This document shows, in pieces, positions 1-9,398 of a stretch of 64,000 nt of DNA; the first letter of the stretch is position 1, and every line of letters begins with the position of its first letter. This DNA comes from CAVVZJ01 sp963752755. Lineage in GTDB: Bacteria > Planctomycetota > Planctomycetia > Isosphaerales > Isosphaeraceae. Where the stretch lies: NCBI GenBank assembly GCA_963752755.1, contig CAVVZJ010000001.1, forward strand, positions 1,178,001 to 1,242,000, written 5' to 3'. The translations under genes were made by a program, and so were the position numbers. The notes below the pieces were generated by a model. That model did not search any database. It worked only from the letters and a program-made list of their open reading frames with translations, and was not told the DNA's origin.

Positions 1-2182
1 CGCGTGTCCGCTCGATCCAGGCGGGCCCGTAGATTCGTGGGCAGGTGGTTGAGGAGCGTTCCCGCCAGCTCGATGGCCCGTCGATAGCGGGCCTCGGCCT
101 CGTCGGGACGTCGCGTGCGACGCAGGACGGTGCCGAGCTTCGCCTGGACGTGGATCATCGGCTGGATTCCGTCGATCCCTTCCGGCGAAGCGGCGGCGAG
201 GCGTTCGGCGTGGACCTCCGCGCGGCGGAGTCGGTGCTCCATCGCCGGCAGTGCCGCGGGTTCAGCCGTCCAGGGATTGGCCATGATGTAGGTCTCGACC
301 AGCTTCGCGCGGTAGTCAACCATGCCCGGATGCTGGGCGACGAGGCCCTCAAGCATGGTGATGGCGCGGGCATAGGCTTGCTCGGCCTCCGCGCGTTGCC
401 CCAGGCTCTCGTGGATCGCCCCGACGCGCCGATAGGCCCAGGCGGCTTCGAGCTGAAGCCTCGGGTTGGTGGCGTTTTGCCGCGCGAAGCGGTCGTAGAA
501 GGCCAGGACATCGCGCAGCAGGGTCGGATTCTCGCGCAGACCGGGTCCTCCAGGCTGCTCGCCCGGCGGGCGTCCCCAGGGCGGCGGTGGCGGTAATCCG
601 CTTCCCGAGCCGGGTCCGCCGGGCCGATCGCCGGGAGCCCTCTCGGTGGGCGCGGGAGGCGGCGGAGCCCCTCCCGGCGGGCCGGCCGGTCGGCGCCTGC
701 CGGACAGGCCCTGGACGTCCTGCGTCCTCTGGCCGGGCGGCGGAAGCTGGCGCCGCGAGGACCGCCCGGGCGGTGGAGGCAGGAAGTTGGCCTCGACGCC
801 GAGCCGGTCGAAGAGCCGCTCGAAGATGTCCAGGGAGAGCGACTCGTTCGCCTGGGCCTGCCGGAGTGCGTGTGAGGTCGTCACAAAGCCGACCCAGCCG
901 ACGACCGCGGCCAGCATCAGCGCCGCGGCGGCCGTCACCAGGAGCGCCGCGGCCAGCCGGTTGCGGTGCCCCCATCGCCAGGCTCGCTCGATCGGCGAGA
1001 CGCTCCGGGCGCGGATGGGCCGGTCTTCGAGGAAGCGTCTCAGGTCGTCGGCGAGCGCCCGGCGCTCTCGTAACGGTGGCCGGGCTCCTTGGCGATCGCC
1101 TTCAAAACGATCGTCTCCAGGTCGCGGGGGATGCTCGGGTCAAGCTGTCGCGGACGGGTCGGCTGCATCTCACCGACGTGTCGCAGCAACTCGCTGGGGC
1201 TCAACACCCCGAACGGGGGACTCAACGTCAGCAGTTCGTAGAGGGTGAGTCCGAGGCCGTACACGTCGCTTCGCGGGCTAGCCTCGCCCCGGAGGCCCTC
1301 GGGGGCGAGGTAGCGAAGGGTCCCAATGACGTCTCCCGAGGCGGTCAGATCGTCCTGCCCGGCCAGCTTCGCCAGGCTGAAGTCAGTGATCCAGACGGTC
1401 TGCTGCTCGTCGATCAGCAGATTCGCGGGCTTGACGTCCCGGTGCAGGATGCCCTGCTGGTGTGCGTACTGGAGCGCCTCGGCGGCCTGCTTGCCGACTC
1501 GCGCAGCGAACCGCCAGCGTCCTTCGGCGGGCGGGGGTCCCCCGGCCTGCCACTCCTTCAGCAAGGCGTCGAGACCACGACCACGGATCAACTGCATGAC
1601 GTAGAAGGGCAGGCCGTCCTGCTCACCGACGCCGAAGATCGGCACAATGTTCGTGTGGTGGAGCTGCGCGATCGCCTCCGTCTCGCGACGGAAGCGGCGA
1701 AGCCTGCGGGTGTCCAGCGAGACGCGATGGACGACTTTCAGGGCGACGTGGCGTCCGAGCGACTCCTGCACCGCCTCGTACACGATGCCCATTCCGCCCC
1801 GGCCCCGTTCGCGGACGACGCGGAACTCACCGAGTCGCTCGGGGATCGCGGGGGCGGGCTCGTCGTGCCGGTCCCGGGTCGTCGCGTGTTTCAGCCCCTC
1901 CATGACGGCCACCGTCGGGAGGAGCCGGCCGATTGCGTCGGCGTACTCGGGATGACGCGCCTCGTACTCGCGAATCGAAGGGTTCTCGCCACGACGGCAG
2001 CGCTCGGCGAATTCCTCGGCCAGCCGATCGACTGTCTCCCGGACCTCGAAGTCACCCGAGTCGGTTTCCTCGGAGCCGCCGTCAGGCTCGGGCTTCCGGG
2101 GGCCAGGGGCCGTTTCCGAGGAGGACTCGAACCGATCCACGGTCAGATCGGGATCGGGAAGTTGTGGCTCCGGGTCGCTCAT
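1..2182 (-). CDS. Ser/Thr protein kinase with C-terminal TPR region (runs off window, one frameshift)
   Basis: Membrane-anchored eukaryotic-type kinase. An acidic N-terminus leads into a kinase domain from about residue 118: glycine loop GRGGMG, lysine near 149, HRD at 247-249. The usual DFG is DFS (267-269). Near 1060 the frame shifts by one base. The next frame continues ADDLRRFLED, then a hydrophobic segment of about 25 residues (one membrane span), a proline-rich stretch and a TPR-like region (ESLGQRAEAEQAYARAI) that stays open to the window edge, so the C-terminus is missing. The start overlaps the stop of the upstream sigma gene (ATGA), so the two are translationally coupled. Planctomycetes carry many such sigma/kinase pairs; the substrate is unknown. 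The frameshift may be a sequence error. Confidence 0.88.
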
Positions 2183-2847
2183 CGAAGGTCCTCCTTGCGA
2201 TCGGGGACGTTCTCCAGTTCCCGCCGGAGGCGATCGAGGGCGCGAATATAGCGCTTGCTGGCGGCGGCCGGCTGAATGCCCAGCGCCGCTGCGGTCTCGT
2301 GGTTGCTCAACTCCTCAAAATGCCGAAGGGCCAGCACCTCCCGGTCGAGCGGTTCGAGCTGGTCGAGAGCCTCGCGGACCCGTGCCGCGATCTCGATCCG
2401 CTGAGCGGCCCGACTCGGGGACGTGATGTCGCCCATCAGCTCGGCCATCCGTTCGGAGCTGGCTTCGAGGGAATCGTCCCGACCGTTCGCCACCTCCCGG
2501 CTCACATCCCGCCCCCGGGCCAGGAGATGCTGGCGGTGGACCTGGATCAGCCGCTGGATGGTCACGGCGCGGGCCCAGACGAAGAACGGCACCTCCGGGC
2601 GGGCCTGATAGTGCGGCAGGCGTTTGAGGACGTCGATATAGGCTTCCTGCAAGACGTCGGACGGAGCAACCCTCCCTCGCAGGCGCGCATCCAGCCGGAG
2701 TTCCACCATCCTTCGGAGCCGGTCCCGGTGCTGCGAGAAGAGTGTCGCAAGGGCTTGCGGATCGCCGTGCATGAGCCGATCGAGAAGCTCACGGGCGTGG
2801 TCGTTCTCGCTCAACATGGCGCTCCTGGCCCGACCTGTGGCGACCAA
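2179..2847 (-). CDS. ECF-type RNA polymerase sigma factor
   Basis: Sigma-70 family factor of the ECF class, about 222 aa. Region 2 is visible in RVAPSDVLQEAYIDVLKR and the following FFVWARAVTIQRLIQVHR. Region 4 is the C-terminal helix-turn-helix: LDREVLALRHFEELSNHETA then AAASKRYIRALDRLR. The planctomycete form with an N-terminal LLDRLMHGDPQAL segment typically sits beside a kinase, as here, where its stop overlaps the kinase start. An internal ATG at 2817 (MLSENDHARE) is the more likely start, because the first ten residues are not conserved-looking. The signal it answers is unknown; the adjacent kinase is the obvious candidate regulator. Confidence 0.9.
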   Translation of the reverse strand: MVATGRARSAMLSENDHARELLDRLMHGDPQALATLFSQHRDRLRRMVELRLDARLRGRVAPSDVLQEAYIDVLKRLPHYQARPEVPFFVWARAVTIQRLIQVHRQHLLARGRDVSREVANGRDDSLEASSERMAELMGDITSPSRAAQRIEIAARVREALDQLEPLDREVLALRHFEELSNHETAAALGIQPAAASKRYIRALDRLRRELENVPDRKEDLR

Positions 2848-2900
2848 GGGTCGACCGATCCGGGAGCTGATTTCCCGTCGATCCGGGAGGGCTCATCTTC

Positions 2901-2906
2901 ATTATA
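2901..2906 (-). promoter_or_regulatory. Candidate -10 box upstream of the sigma/kinase pair
   Basis: A perfect TATAAT reads on the minus strand about 55-85 bases before the two possible sigma starts. No good -35 hexamer lies 16-18 bases upstream, so support is weak. The rest of the 2848-3170 gap shows nothing I recognise. Confidence 0.25.
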
Positions 2907-3170
2907 ACGGGGTTGGCGCCGGTCGTGCGACATCCGCTGTTCTCGCGCAAACTCTTCGCAACGGCGGAGCTGCGCGGATCGGGCCTTCCGTTGGACGGCG
3001 CGAGTCCGTGGGACCCTGCCTCACGTGAGACCGAAGCCAGGCCCGCGACGGTTCTTCACCCGGCCGCCCCCCATTCGAGGACGGCTCCCTGGAACGGATC
3101 GGCGGGCGGGCGAAAAAGCGCGCTACTTCGCCATCGCCAGGGCGTCAGGCTCACGCCAGGAACCCGGCGG

Positions 3171-3872
3171 CTATTGCCGGACACCGCCCGGTTCGAGACC
3201 GGGCGAGAGTGTGCGGGAGACCGCTCCGGAGGGAACGCTGACCTGGAGGACGAGGCAGAAGTGGGCCAGGCTGCCCGCGATCACGAACAGGTGGAAGAGC
3301 TCGTGGGCGCCGAAGGTCCCGGGCCAGAACACGGGCCCTCGAAGCAGGTTCAGTACCGCTCCCACGCTGTAGAGCAGTCCGCCACCGACCAGGAGCCGCA
3401 GGGCACGCTGCGAGACGACCCGCGCGAGTTCGGTGTAGCAAGCGAGGCTCCCCCACCCCATTCCCAGGTAGATCCCGGTGGCCAGCGGTGTCGGGAGGGG
3501 CCGGCCCGACGCCAGCATCGCGATGGCCGAGGCGGCGACCAACCAGACGCTGCCCAGGGTCCCCCAGCGCCAGCGGCCCCGCAGCACACCCCAGGCGAGC
3601 GGCGTGTAGGTGCCGGCGATCAACAGGAAGATCCCGATGCGATCAAGGCGGGCCCAGGCCGCCAGCCGATCCTCGGGCAGGTCGAGACCATGGTAAAGGG
3701 TGCTGGCAGCATAGCAGAAGGCCAGACAGAAGCCGTACACCATCAGACAGAGCCGCCGGGCCCGGTCGCCGACGCTACGTCTCCAGAGTAGGAGGAGGCC
3801 CAGCAGCGCCAGCAAGAGTCCGACCGCATGGCTCCAGGTATTCACGGGCTCGCGCGGATCGAAGAAATCCAT
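3171..3872 (-). CDS. Hemolysin III (HlyIII/PAQR-like) family membrane protein
   Basis: Integral membrane protein of 233 aa with about seven hydrophobic segments. It opens with DPREPVNTWSHAVG, the N-terminal signature of HlyIII/YqfA proteins, and has the metal-site residues of the superfamily: S..YH in ASTLYHGLD (about residue 60) and HELFHLF near the C-terminus. The family is related to PAQR receptors and is thought to be a zinc-dependent hydrolase-like membrane enzyme; despite the name, hemolysis is not its established role. The ORF is intact and stands alone between the sigma gene and a glycosidase on the same strand. Confidence 0.9.
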   Translation of the reverse strand: MDFFDPREPVNTWSHAVGLLLALLGLLLLWRRSVGDRARRLCLMVYGFCLAFCYAASTLYHGLDLPEDRLAAWARLDRIGIFLLIAGTYTPLAWGVLRGRWRWGTLGSVWLVAASAIAMLASGRPLPTPLATGIYLGMGWGSLACYTELARVVSQRALRLLVGGGLLYSVGAVLNLLRGPVFWPGTFGAHELFHLFVIAGSLAHFCLVLQVSVPSGAVSRTLSPGLEPGGVRQ

Positions 3873-4032
3873 TCGGTCTCGTCAAGTGGGGTCAGCGAAG
3901 CGGAACACGCTCGACGACAAGACTCTCATGCAGGATCGGGGCCGTCCAGGGCTCACAGATCGAACCGACCGTGCCCGCCGCACGATCCAGACCCGAACGA
4001 GCCGGCTCCCGATGCTTCCCGAACCCCTGGTT

Positions 4033-5679
4033 TCAAGAGGACTTGTTCCCGTTCTGCCGAGAAGACGGGCGTCGGCTCCCGGACGGACCGGCAGGCGACT
4101 CCCGACCGCTCCGCCCGGGCGCGGTCAACTGGAGGTGGACTTGCACGGCCAGCGCAGCGTGACAGATGAGCAACTGGCGTTCGGAGTCCCATCGGCAGGT
4201 CACACCGGCTGGCTGGGCGGCGACCGTGGCCCCGGACGCCATCAGGTCGCGAGGGACGAAGATCTCGGTCTCGCCCTTCTCGGGGCAATGGTCCCAGCAG
4301 AAGAATAGCATCCTCGGAGCCCCGTCCGCTCCTTCCTCATAAGTGAATTGCCTCGGCAGGCCCGCGGTGTGACGCGGATAGGGGCGGGGGTGGAAGTTCG
4401 CGCGGGCAGGACCCGCGGTGCCGCCGATGTGGAAGTCCTCGCCGTTCCAGCCGTCCTTCTTCGCCGGGTGCCAGGCGGGCGTGTAGTTCCACTGCGCTCC
4501 GGATGCGAGCAGGGCGTCGAGGTGGTCATAAAGGGCGTCCATGTAGTCGTCGGCGCGATGGACATGGCCCTCAATCCCGAACTCACCGACGAACAGCGGT
4601 GCCTGCCACTCCGCGGCCTTCCGCTCCATGTTCGCGAAGGCACGGTGGATCGTGAAGGCTCCGCCGTGCCAGCGGCCGAGCACGATTGTGGAGGGCTTGT
4701 AATAGTGGGGCGCGTACACGGCGCCCTCGTAATTCGGCCGAGGCAGGCGCGAGGGCAAACCGCAATTCGTGGTCACATGGCCTTCGAAGAAGAGGATCGC
4801 CCAGGGATGCCGCGCCCGGATCACGGCCGCGGCGTCGTGATAGAGCGGAGCCAGATCACGACGCTCATCGCCCCATGGCTCGTTCATCAGATCATAGCCA
4901 ATCACGCCGGGCGCCGTGGCGAAGGCGACGGCAAGTCGCGAGAGCATGAGCAGATAGGCCGTGCGAACGCCGCGCACGTCGTCGAAGAAGTCGGCGAACG
5001 AGCGATGCGTGGTCGGGTCGGTCAACATGCGCCAAGGCCAGTTCCGGCAATGCGGGCCGTTGTCCGGCTGACGTCTCCGGCCGCGGGCGGAGACAGCCCA
5101 GGCGGGGAAGCCGTCACCGCTGCCGCGCGAGGCGTATCGGGAGAAGCCGTCCTGATGGATGTCGATAATGACATACATCCCTCGCGACCACGCCTCCGCG
5201 GCGATCGCGCGGAGGCCGTCGAGGTAAGCCTCATCGTACTGGCCAGGCGCGGGCTCGTAGGCTTCCCAGACGAAGAGCAGCCGCACAACGTTGAACCCCA
5301 TGGACGCGAGCCATTCCAGGTCGTGTTCGCCCACTTGTGGCAGGAACGGCGGCACCTTGGCGGCGCCCGAGAGGTTCACCCCGCGGAGCAAAACGACCCG
5401 ACCTCGCGGGTCGACGAAGTGCCGACCCGACACCGCCAGCCGCGTCGATTCGATGTCGGCCCCAGCACGGTTCGGGAGCGTCGCGAGTGCCAGCAGGACC
5501 AGAACGGCCCGTTGTCTCCAACCACGATCATTCAAGAGGGATACGTGACCCTGACGATCTTGAGAACCGGTAGAACCGGACGACTCGGAGCCGGTTCTCG
5601 GGCTCGGCGTTCGTCGCCGAGGACGGGCAACCCGAGGCTCACTTGCAACGGGCAACGGGGGGGATTCCATTCGGGTCAA
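4033..5679 (-). CDS. Glycoside hydrolase family 5 (cellulase/endoglycoceramidase-like)
   Basis: Secreted retaining glycosidase of up to 548 aa. A hydrophobic stretch at about 57-74 ending NRAGADIE looks like a signal peptide, so the first 45 or so residues are probably not translated; a TTG near residue 49 is an alternative start. The GH5 barrel follows: LRGVNLSGAAK, FNVVRLLFVWEAYEP, YVIIDIHQDGFSRY, then YDLMNEPWG with acid/base Glu267 and LFVGEFGIEG with nucleophile Glu366. The overall pattern is closest to endoglycoceramidase-like GH5 proteins, but the substrate cannot be read from sequence. Intact ORF. Confidence 0.88.
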   Translation of the reverse strand: MTRMESPPLPVASEPRVARPRRRTPSPRTGSESSGSTGSQDRQGHVSLLNDRGWRQRAVLVLLALATLPNRAGADIESTRLAVSGRHFVDPRGRVVLLRGVNLSGAAKVPPFLPQVGEHDLEWLASMGFNVVRLLFVWEAYEPAPGQYDEAYLDGLRAIAAEAWSRGMYVIIDIHQDGFSRYASRGSGDGFPAWAVSARGRRRQPDNGPHCRNWPWRMLTDPTTHRSFADFFDDVRGVRTAYLLMLSRLAVAFATAPGVIGYDLMNEPWGDERRDLAPLYHDAAAVIRARHPWAILFFEGHVTTNCGLPSRLPRPNYEGAVYAPHYYKPSTIVLGRWHGGAFTIHRAFANMERKAAEWQAPLFVGEFGIEGHVHRADDYMDALYDHLDALLASGAQWNYTPAWHPAKKDGWNGEDFHIGGTAGPARANFHPRPYPRHTAGLPRQFTYEEGADGAPRMLFFCWDHCPEKGETEIFVPRDLMASGATVAAQPAGVTCRWDSERQLLICHAALAVQVHLQLTAPGRSGRESPAGPSGSRRPSSRQNGNKSS

Positions 5680-5816
5680 CTCCGGCAGGACCGGGATCGG
5701 GAACCGACGGCCGACACGAGAAACGCCGTCGCTATCCGGTCACTAGGAAATGGGCCCGACGTTGTGGCATCGTCCCCGAGAGAATTCTTCCGCAGGTGCG
5801 GGAGGGGAGCAAGCTG

Positions 5817-6422
5817 ATGGAGTCCGATGGCTCGGTGACGCGCTGGGTCGCCGACCTCAGGGCCGGCGACGCCGAGGCCGCGCGGGCCCTCTGGGAACGC
5901 TATTTCGACCGCTTGGTCCGCCTCGCACGACGAAGACTGTCGCGGACTCGCGGCGCCGACGCCGATGAGGAGGACGCTGCCCTCGGCGCCTTCGCCGGTC
6001 TCTGCGACGCCCTCGCCCGCGGCCGGCTCGACCGGCTCCGGGACCGCGACGACCTCTGGCGTCTGCTTGTAATCGTCACCGCCCGCAAGGTCGGCACCCA
6101 GGTCGAGCGTCGCCGCGCTCGCAAGCGTGGAGGCGGCTTCCAGCGCGTGGACCCGGCCCGGGCGTCCGGCGACTCGATCGGCGGACTGGACCAGCTTCCC
6201 GACCACGATCCCACCCCCGAGTTCGCCGCCCTCATGGCCGAGCAGTACCACCGACTCCTCGACCGCCTCGGCGACGACCAACTTCGTCAGATCGCCGTCT
6301 GGCGACTCGAAGGCTACGACGGCGACGAGATTGCCGCCCGCCTCGGCTGCGCCCGACGGACCGTCGCCCGACGGCTCGAACTGATTCGCCATCTCTGGGC
6401 CGAGGACGCCGACCGCCGATGA
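5817..6422 (+). CDS. ECF-type sigma factor (second pair)
   Basis: Sigma factor of 201 aa, paired with the broken kinase downstream. ATG at 5817 is chosen because GGAGGGG at 5801-5807 is a strong ribosome binding site at good spacing; upstream in-frame codons look non-coding. Region 2: AARALWERYFDRLVRLARRR and EDAALGAFAGLCDAL. Region 4 helix-turn-helix: AVWRLEGYDGDEIAARLGCA then RTVARRLELIR. Its stop TGA overlaps the kinase ATG at 6419. Since the kinase gene is interrupted, this sigma factor is probably now uncoupled from its partner. Confidence 0.88.
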   Translation: MESDGSVTRWVADLRAGDAEAARALWERYFDRLVRLARRRLSRTRGADADEEDAALGAFAGLCDALARGRLDRLRDRDDLWRLLVIVTARKVGTQVERRRARKRGGGFQRVDPARASGDSIGGLDQLPDHDPTPEFAALMAEQYHRLLDRLGDDQLRQIAVWRLEGYDGDEIAARLGCARRTVARRLELIRHLWAEDADRR

Positions 6423-6595
6423 GCGACTCCACTTCACGCTCCTTCCTGATCGACTCCCGCCTCGACCGCAGGCCAGGCTTGCTGGCCCTCCGTGTGGACG
6501 CGATCTGCTCCCGTCTCGACCGGAACCCCGAGTCACCAACAGGCCCAGAACGAGAGGGTGCCGCCGGGGCGGCCCGAGTTGATTCGGCCTGCTTA

Positions 6596-6775
6596 GTACT
6601 ACTCCGTTACGATCTCCTGCCGGATTTGCATTGATGCGTGACATCGGATTCCGCAACTCTCTGACCTCTCTTGATTTGCGTCGGGTTACATGGACGCAAT
6701 TGCCAAGAATCGATCATTCGAGCGATGCCGTAAACCATTGTCTTGCAATAAGTTGTACGACGTAACGGAGTAGTA
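6596..6775. repeat. 180-bp MITE-like element with 15-bp perfect terminal inverted repeats
   Basis: Arms TACTACTCCGTTACG at 6597-6611 and its exact complement at 6761-6775. The unit lies between TTA triplets at 6593-6595 and 6776-6778, so it looks inserted with target duplication (TTA, or TA if one base belongs to the element). It is clearly AT-richer than its surroundings and has no ORF. A non-autonomous transposon is the simplest reading; I do not know its parent. Confidence 0.7.
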
Positions 6776-6778
6776 TTA

Positions 6779-7716
6779 GAGGCTATCCGGTAATTGATTT
6801 CCGTTTTTCCCTGGGATACTTGAAGGGAACCGGCTTCTTCGTTTGATCAGGTTTCAAAATTCTAAGCATTCGATGAATCGAACTGACCTGGATCATTGCC
6901 GCGCTCGATTCGGGCGACCTTTCGTAGTCCCGGCTGTGTCGGCGATACCGCCCCAGCCAGGCGAAGCTCCGCTCCACCACCCAGCGACGGTGCAACAGCA
7001 CGAACCCCTGCGCACCGACAGGTCGCTCCACCACCTCAATCACGTAGCCGGCTCCCGTCTTCTTCAACCAGGACTCCAGCGCATGATTGTGGTACTTCTG
7101 GTCGGCCCACAACTTCGCCAACCGAGTGCGGTGCTCGGTGGTCAGTCGGCCCAAGACCTCCGGGGCCGCCGTGCCGTCGTCGGCCGAGGCCGCCGTGACC
7201 ATCACGACCAGCAGCAAACCCAACGTGTCCACGATGATGTGACGCTTCGTCCCCCGGATCTTCTGGCCGCCGTCGTACCCCCGCACGCCCCCGATCTCCG
7301 TCCCCTTGACGGTCTGGCTGTCGATGCTCCCGGCACTGGGGTTCGGATCACGCCCGGCGGCCTGACGCACCTCTTGTCGCAGGGCATCGTTGATCCGCTG
7401 CCAGGTGCCGTCGGCCCGCCACTGCTGGAAGTAGTCGTGGACGGTGCTCCGGGCCGGCAGGTCATGGGGCAGCATGTCCCACTGGCAGCCGCTGCGGTTG
7501 AGGTAGAAGATGGCGTTGAGCACCTCCCGGATCTCGACCTCCCGGGGTCGTCCCACGCGGCTGACGGGGATCAGCGGCTCGATGATCTGCCACTGCTCGT
7601 CGGTGAGGTCGGAGGGATAGGGCTTTCGCATCGGGGTGTGCTCCATCGTTGGTGTAACTCGCGGACCTCCTGACTTGGTAAGAGTTTACAAACTCTGAGG
7701 ATTACCGGATAGCCTC
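6779..7716 (-). mobile_element. IS5-family element, copy A (938 bp)
   Basis: Ends are GAGGCTATCCGGTAAT and its complement ATTACCGGATAGCCTC. The element is flanked by TTA at 6776-6778 and 7717-7719, a TNA duplication expected of the IS427/IS1031 part of the IS5 family. The copy at 45197-46134 has the same length, the same ends and an identical transposase, but opposite orientation. Confidence 0.95.
6783..7646 (-). CDS. IS5-family transposase (copy A)
   Basis: Intact 287-aa DDE transposase. N-terminal DNA-binding part: RKPYPSDLTDEQWQIIEPLI and FYLNRSGCQWDMLPHDLP, typical of the single-ORF IS5 lineage. Catalytic core: SIDSQTVKG (first Asp), KLWADQKYHN (second Asp), RWVVERSFAWLGRYRR (Glu). The start at 7646 follows the 70-bp terminal region; the stop is four bases inside the other end. 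The protein is identical to that encoded at 45267-46130, so both copies transposed or were exchanged recently. Confidence 0.95.
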   Translation of the reverse strand: MEHTPMRKPYPSDLTDEQWQIIEPLIPVSRVGRPREVEIREVLNAIFYLNRSGCQWDMLPHDLPARSTVHDYFQQWRADGTWQRINDALRQEVRQAAGRDPNPSAGSIDSQTVKGTEIGGVRGYDGGQKIRGTKRHIIVDTLGLLLVVMVTAASADDGTAAPEVLGRLTTEHRTRLAKLWADQKYHNHALESWLKKTGAGYVIEVVERPVGAQGFVLLHRRWVVERSFAWLGRYRRHSRDYERSPESSAAMIQVSSIHRMLRILKPDQTKKPVPFKYPREKRKSITG

Positions 7717-9398
7717 TTAGAGTTCGAGGCGGACTGGCGGCAAGGCCAGAAACCGCGGATCGAGCATTTCCTCCGCGATCACCGCGACGATGTTCCGAGG
7801 AGCCGGCTTCTGCTGGAGTTGCTGGCTCTGGAAATCGAGCTTCGTCGCGACTCGGGGGACGACCCCGATCCTTGCGATTATCGCCTGCGATTTCCCGACC
7901 AGAGCGACGTCATCGAGGAAGCCTTTCGCGAGCTGGCCACCTCTCTGACCGCCCACAGCGACCCAGTTTTCCCTGCTCCCCCGATCGTCAAGGGCCGGCG
8001 GTTCGGCGATTACGAGCTGATCGAGGAAATCGCGCGGGGTGGCATGGGTGTGGTGTATCGGGCGCGACAGATCAGTCTCAACCGGATCGTGGCCCTGAAA
8101 ATGATCCTCTCCGGCCGGTTCGCCTCCGAGGCCGAAGTCCGCCGATTCCGGACCGAGGCTGAGGCCGTAGCGCAACTTGAGCATTCTCAGATCGTTCCGA
8201 TCTACGAAGTCGGTCGGCGCCTCGGACAATCGTACTTCAGCATGCGACTTCTCCCCGGCGGCAGCCTCGCTTCCCAGCTTGCCCGGTTTGGCTCCGACCC
8301 CCGCGCTGCGGTCCGTCTGCTGGCCGACGTCGCTCGCGCCGTCGATTACGCTCACCGGCGAGGCATCATCCACCGCGACCTGAAGCCGTCCAATATCCTG
8401 ATCGACTCCGACGGCCGCCCGCTGGTTGCAGACTTCGGTCTGGCCAAGCGGATCGACGAGGGCAGCGGCCTCACGGCTTCCGGCGCCATGCTCGGCACGC
8501 CGGCCTACATGGCACCCGAGCAGGCAGACGGCCGGGCGGTCACGGCATCGGCCGACATCTACGGCCTGGGGGCGATCCTCTACCACCTTCTGACCGGCCG
8601 ACCGCCGTTTCGTGGTGCCAATGTCGCCGAGACGCTCGCCCTGGTGCTCGGCCAGGAACCCGAACCCCCGCGCCGATCTTGCCCCACGATCCCACGAGAC
8701 CTGCAATCCATCTGCCTGAAATGTCTGGAGAAGCGACCCGTCGACCGCTACGCGACGGCCGCCGAGCTGGCCGACGACCTCGATCGGTTCCTTGAGGGCG
8801 AGGAGGTCCAGGCCGGTCGGGGCGGCCTCGCCCTCGGCCTCCGACGCTGGGCCCGCCGCGAGCCCGATCTGGCCGCGCGATGGCTCGGTCAGGCGGCCAT
8901 CGTCGGCTTGACCCAGGTCAACTTCCTTCTCAATCCGCAACCAAACGTCCGGGTTCACTGGATCGTCACGGCCGTCGAGGTCGCCTGGCTGCTGGCCTCG
9001 CTCATACTCCGGCGACTCGTCCCGCCCGGCGGCGGCTCCGAGCGCCTCCTGCGCGGCCTGGATGGTTCTGGACGTCGCGATGCTGACCGCCGTCCTGCGC
9101 GTGCTCGACGCCGTGACCAGTTCCCTCATTATCGGCTATCCGCTGCTCATCGCGGTCTCCGGCCTCTGGCAGCGGGTCCGCCTGGTCTGGCTCACGACGG
9201 GCCTGGTCCTCGCCGGTTACGCGGTCCTGGCTGGCGAGGCCCGATTCCGGGGCGGCGGGCTCGACCCGAATCATTACCCCAATGTCCTGTTCGTCGTCCT
9301 GGCCCTCCACGGTTTCATCATCGCCCACCAGGTTCGCCGCAGCCGCACCCTCGATGACACGCCGGGAGGAGCCTGACCGCGGCCAGGCGATCGTGACT

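Larger units (their letters stand above)
6419..9376 (+). pseudogene. Ser/Thr protein kinase gene broken by two insertions
   Basis: The gene starts at 6419 (ATGA overlap with the sigma stop) and reads MSDSTSRSFLIDSRLD up to codon TTA at 6593. It resumes in frame at 7720 as EFEADWRQGQKPRIEHFL, the usual N-terminal segment of planctomycete kinases, once a 180-bp unit and an IS5 element are removed. The kinase domain is otherwise intact: GGMGVVYRARQ, VALKMIL, HRDLKPSNILI, VADFGLAK, GTPAYMAPEQ. A one-base frameshift near 9055 precedes the last fragment, which has four membrane spans (AVTSSLIIGYPLLIAVSGLW and later) and ends at 9376. The insertions make loss of function very likely; the 9055 shift may be a sequence error. 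Confidence 0.88.

Noticed and set aside
587..2251. 554-codon plus ORF opposite the first kinase and sigma genes
   Set aside because: Arg/Ala/Gly-rich translation with no family match; it is the antisense shadow of a kinase with clear motifs.
4348..5817. 489-codon plus ORF opposite the GH5 gene
   Set aside because: Antisense artefact of high third-position GC; the minus strand has catalytic GH5 motifs.
6779..7716. Composite transposon formed by the two IS5 copies
   Set aside because: Each copy has its own target duplication (TTA and TGA), so they inserted independently; the 37 kb between them is ordinary chromosome.
7717..9129. 470-codon minus ORF opposite the second kinase
   Set aside because: The plus strand carries HRDLKPSN and DFGLAK; the minus frame has no recognisable domain.
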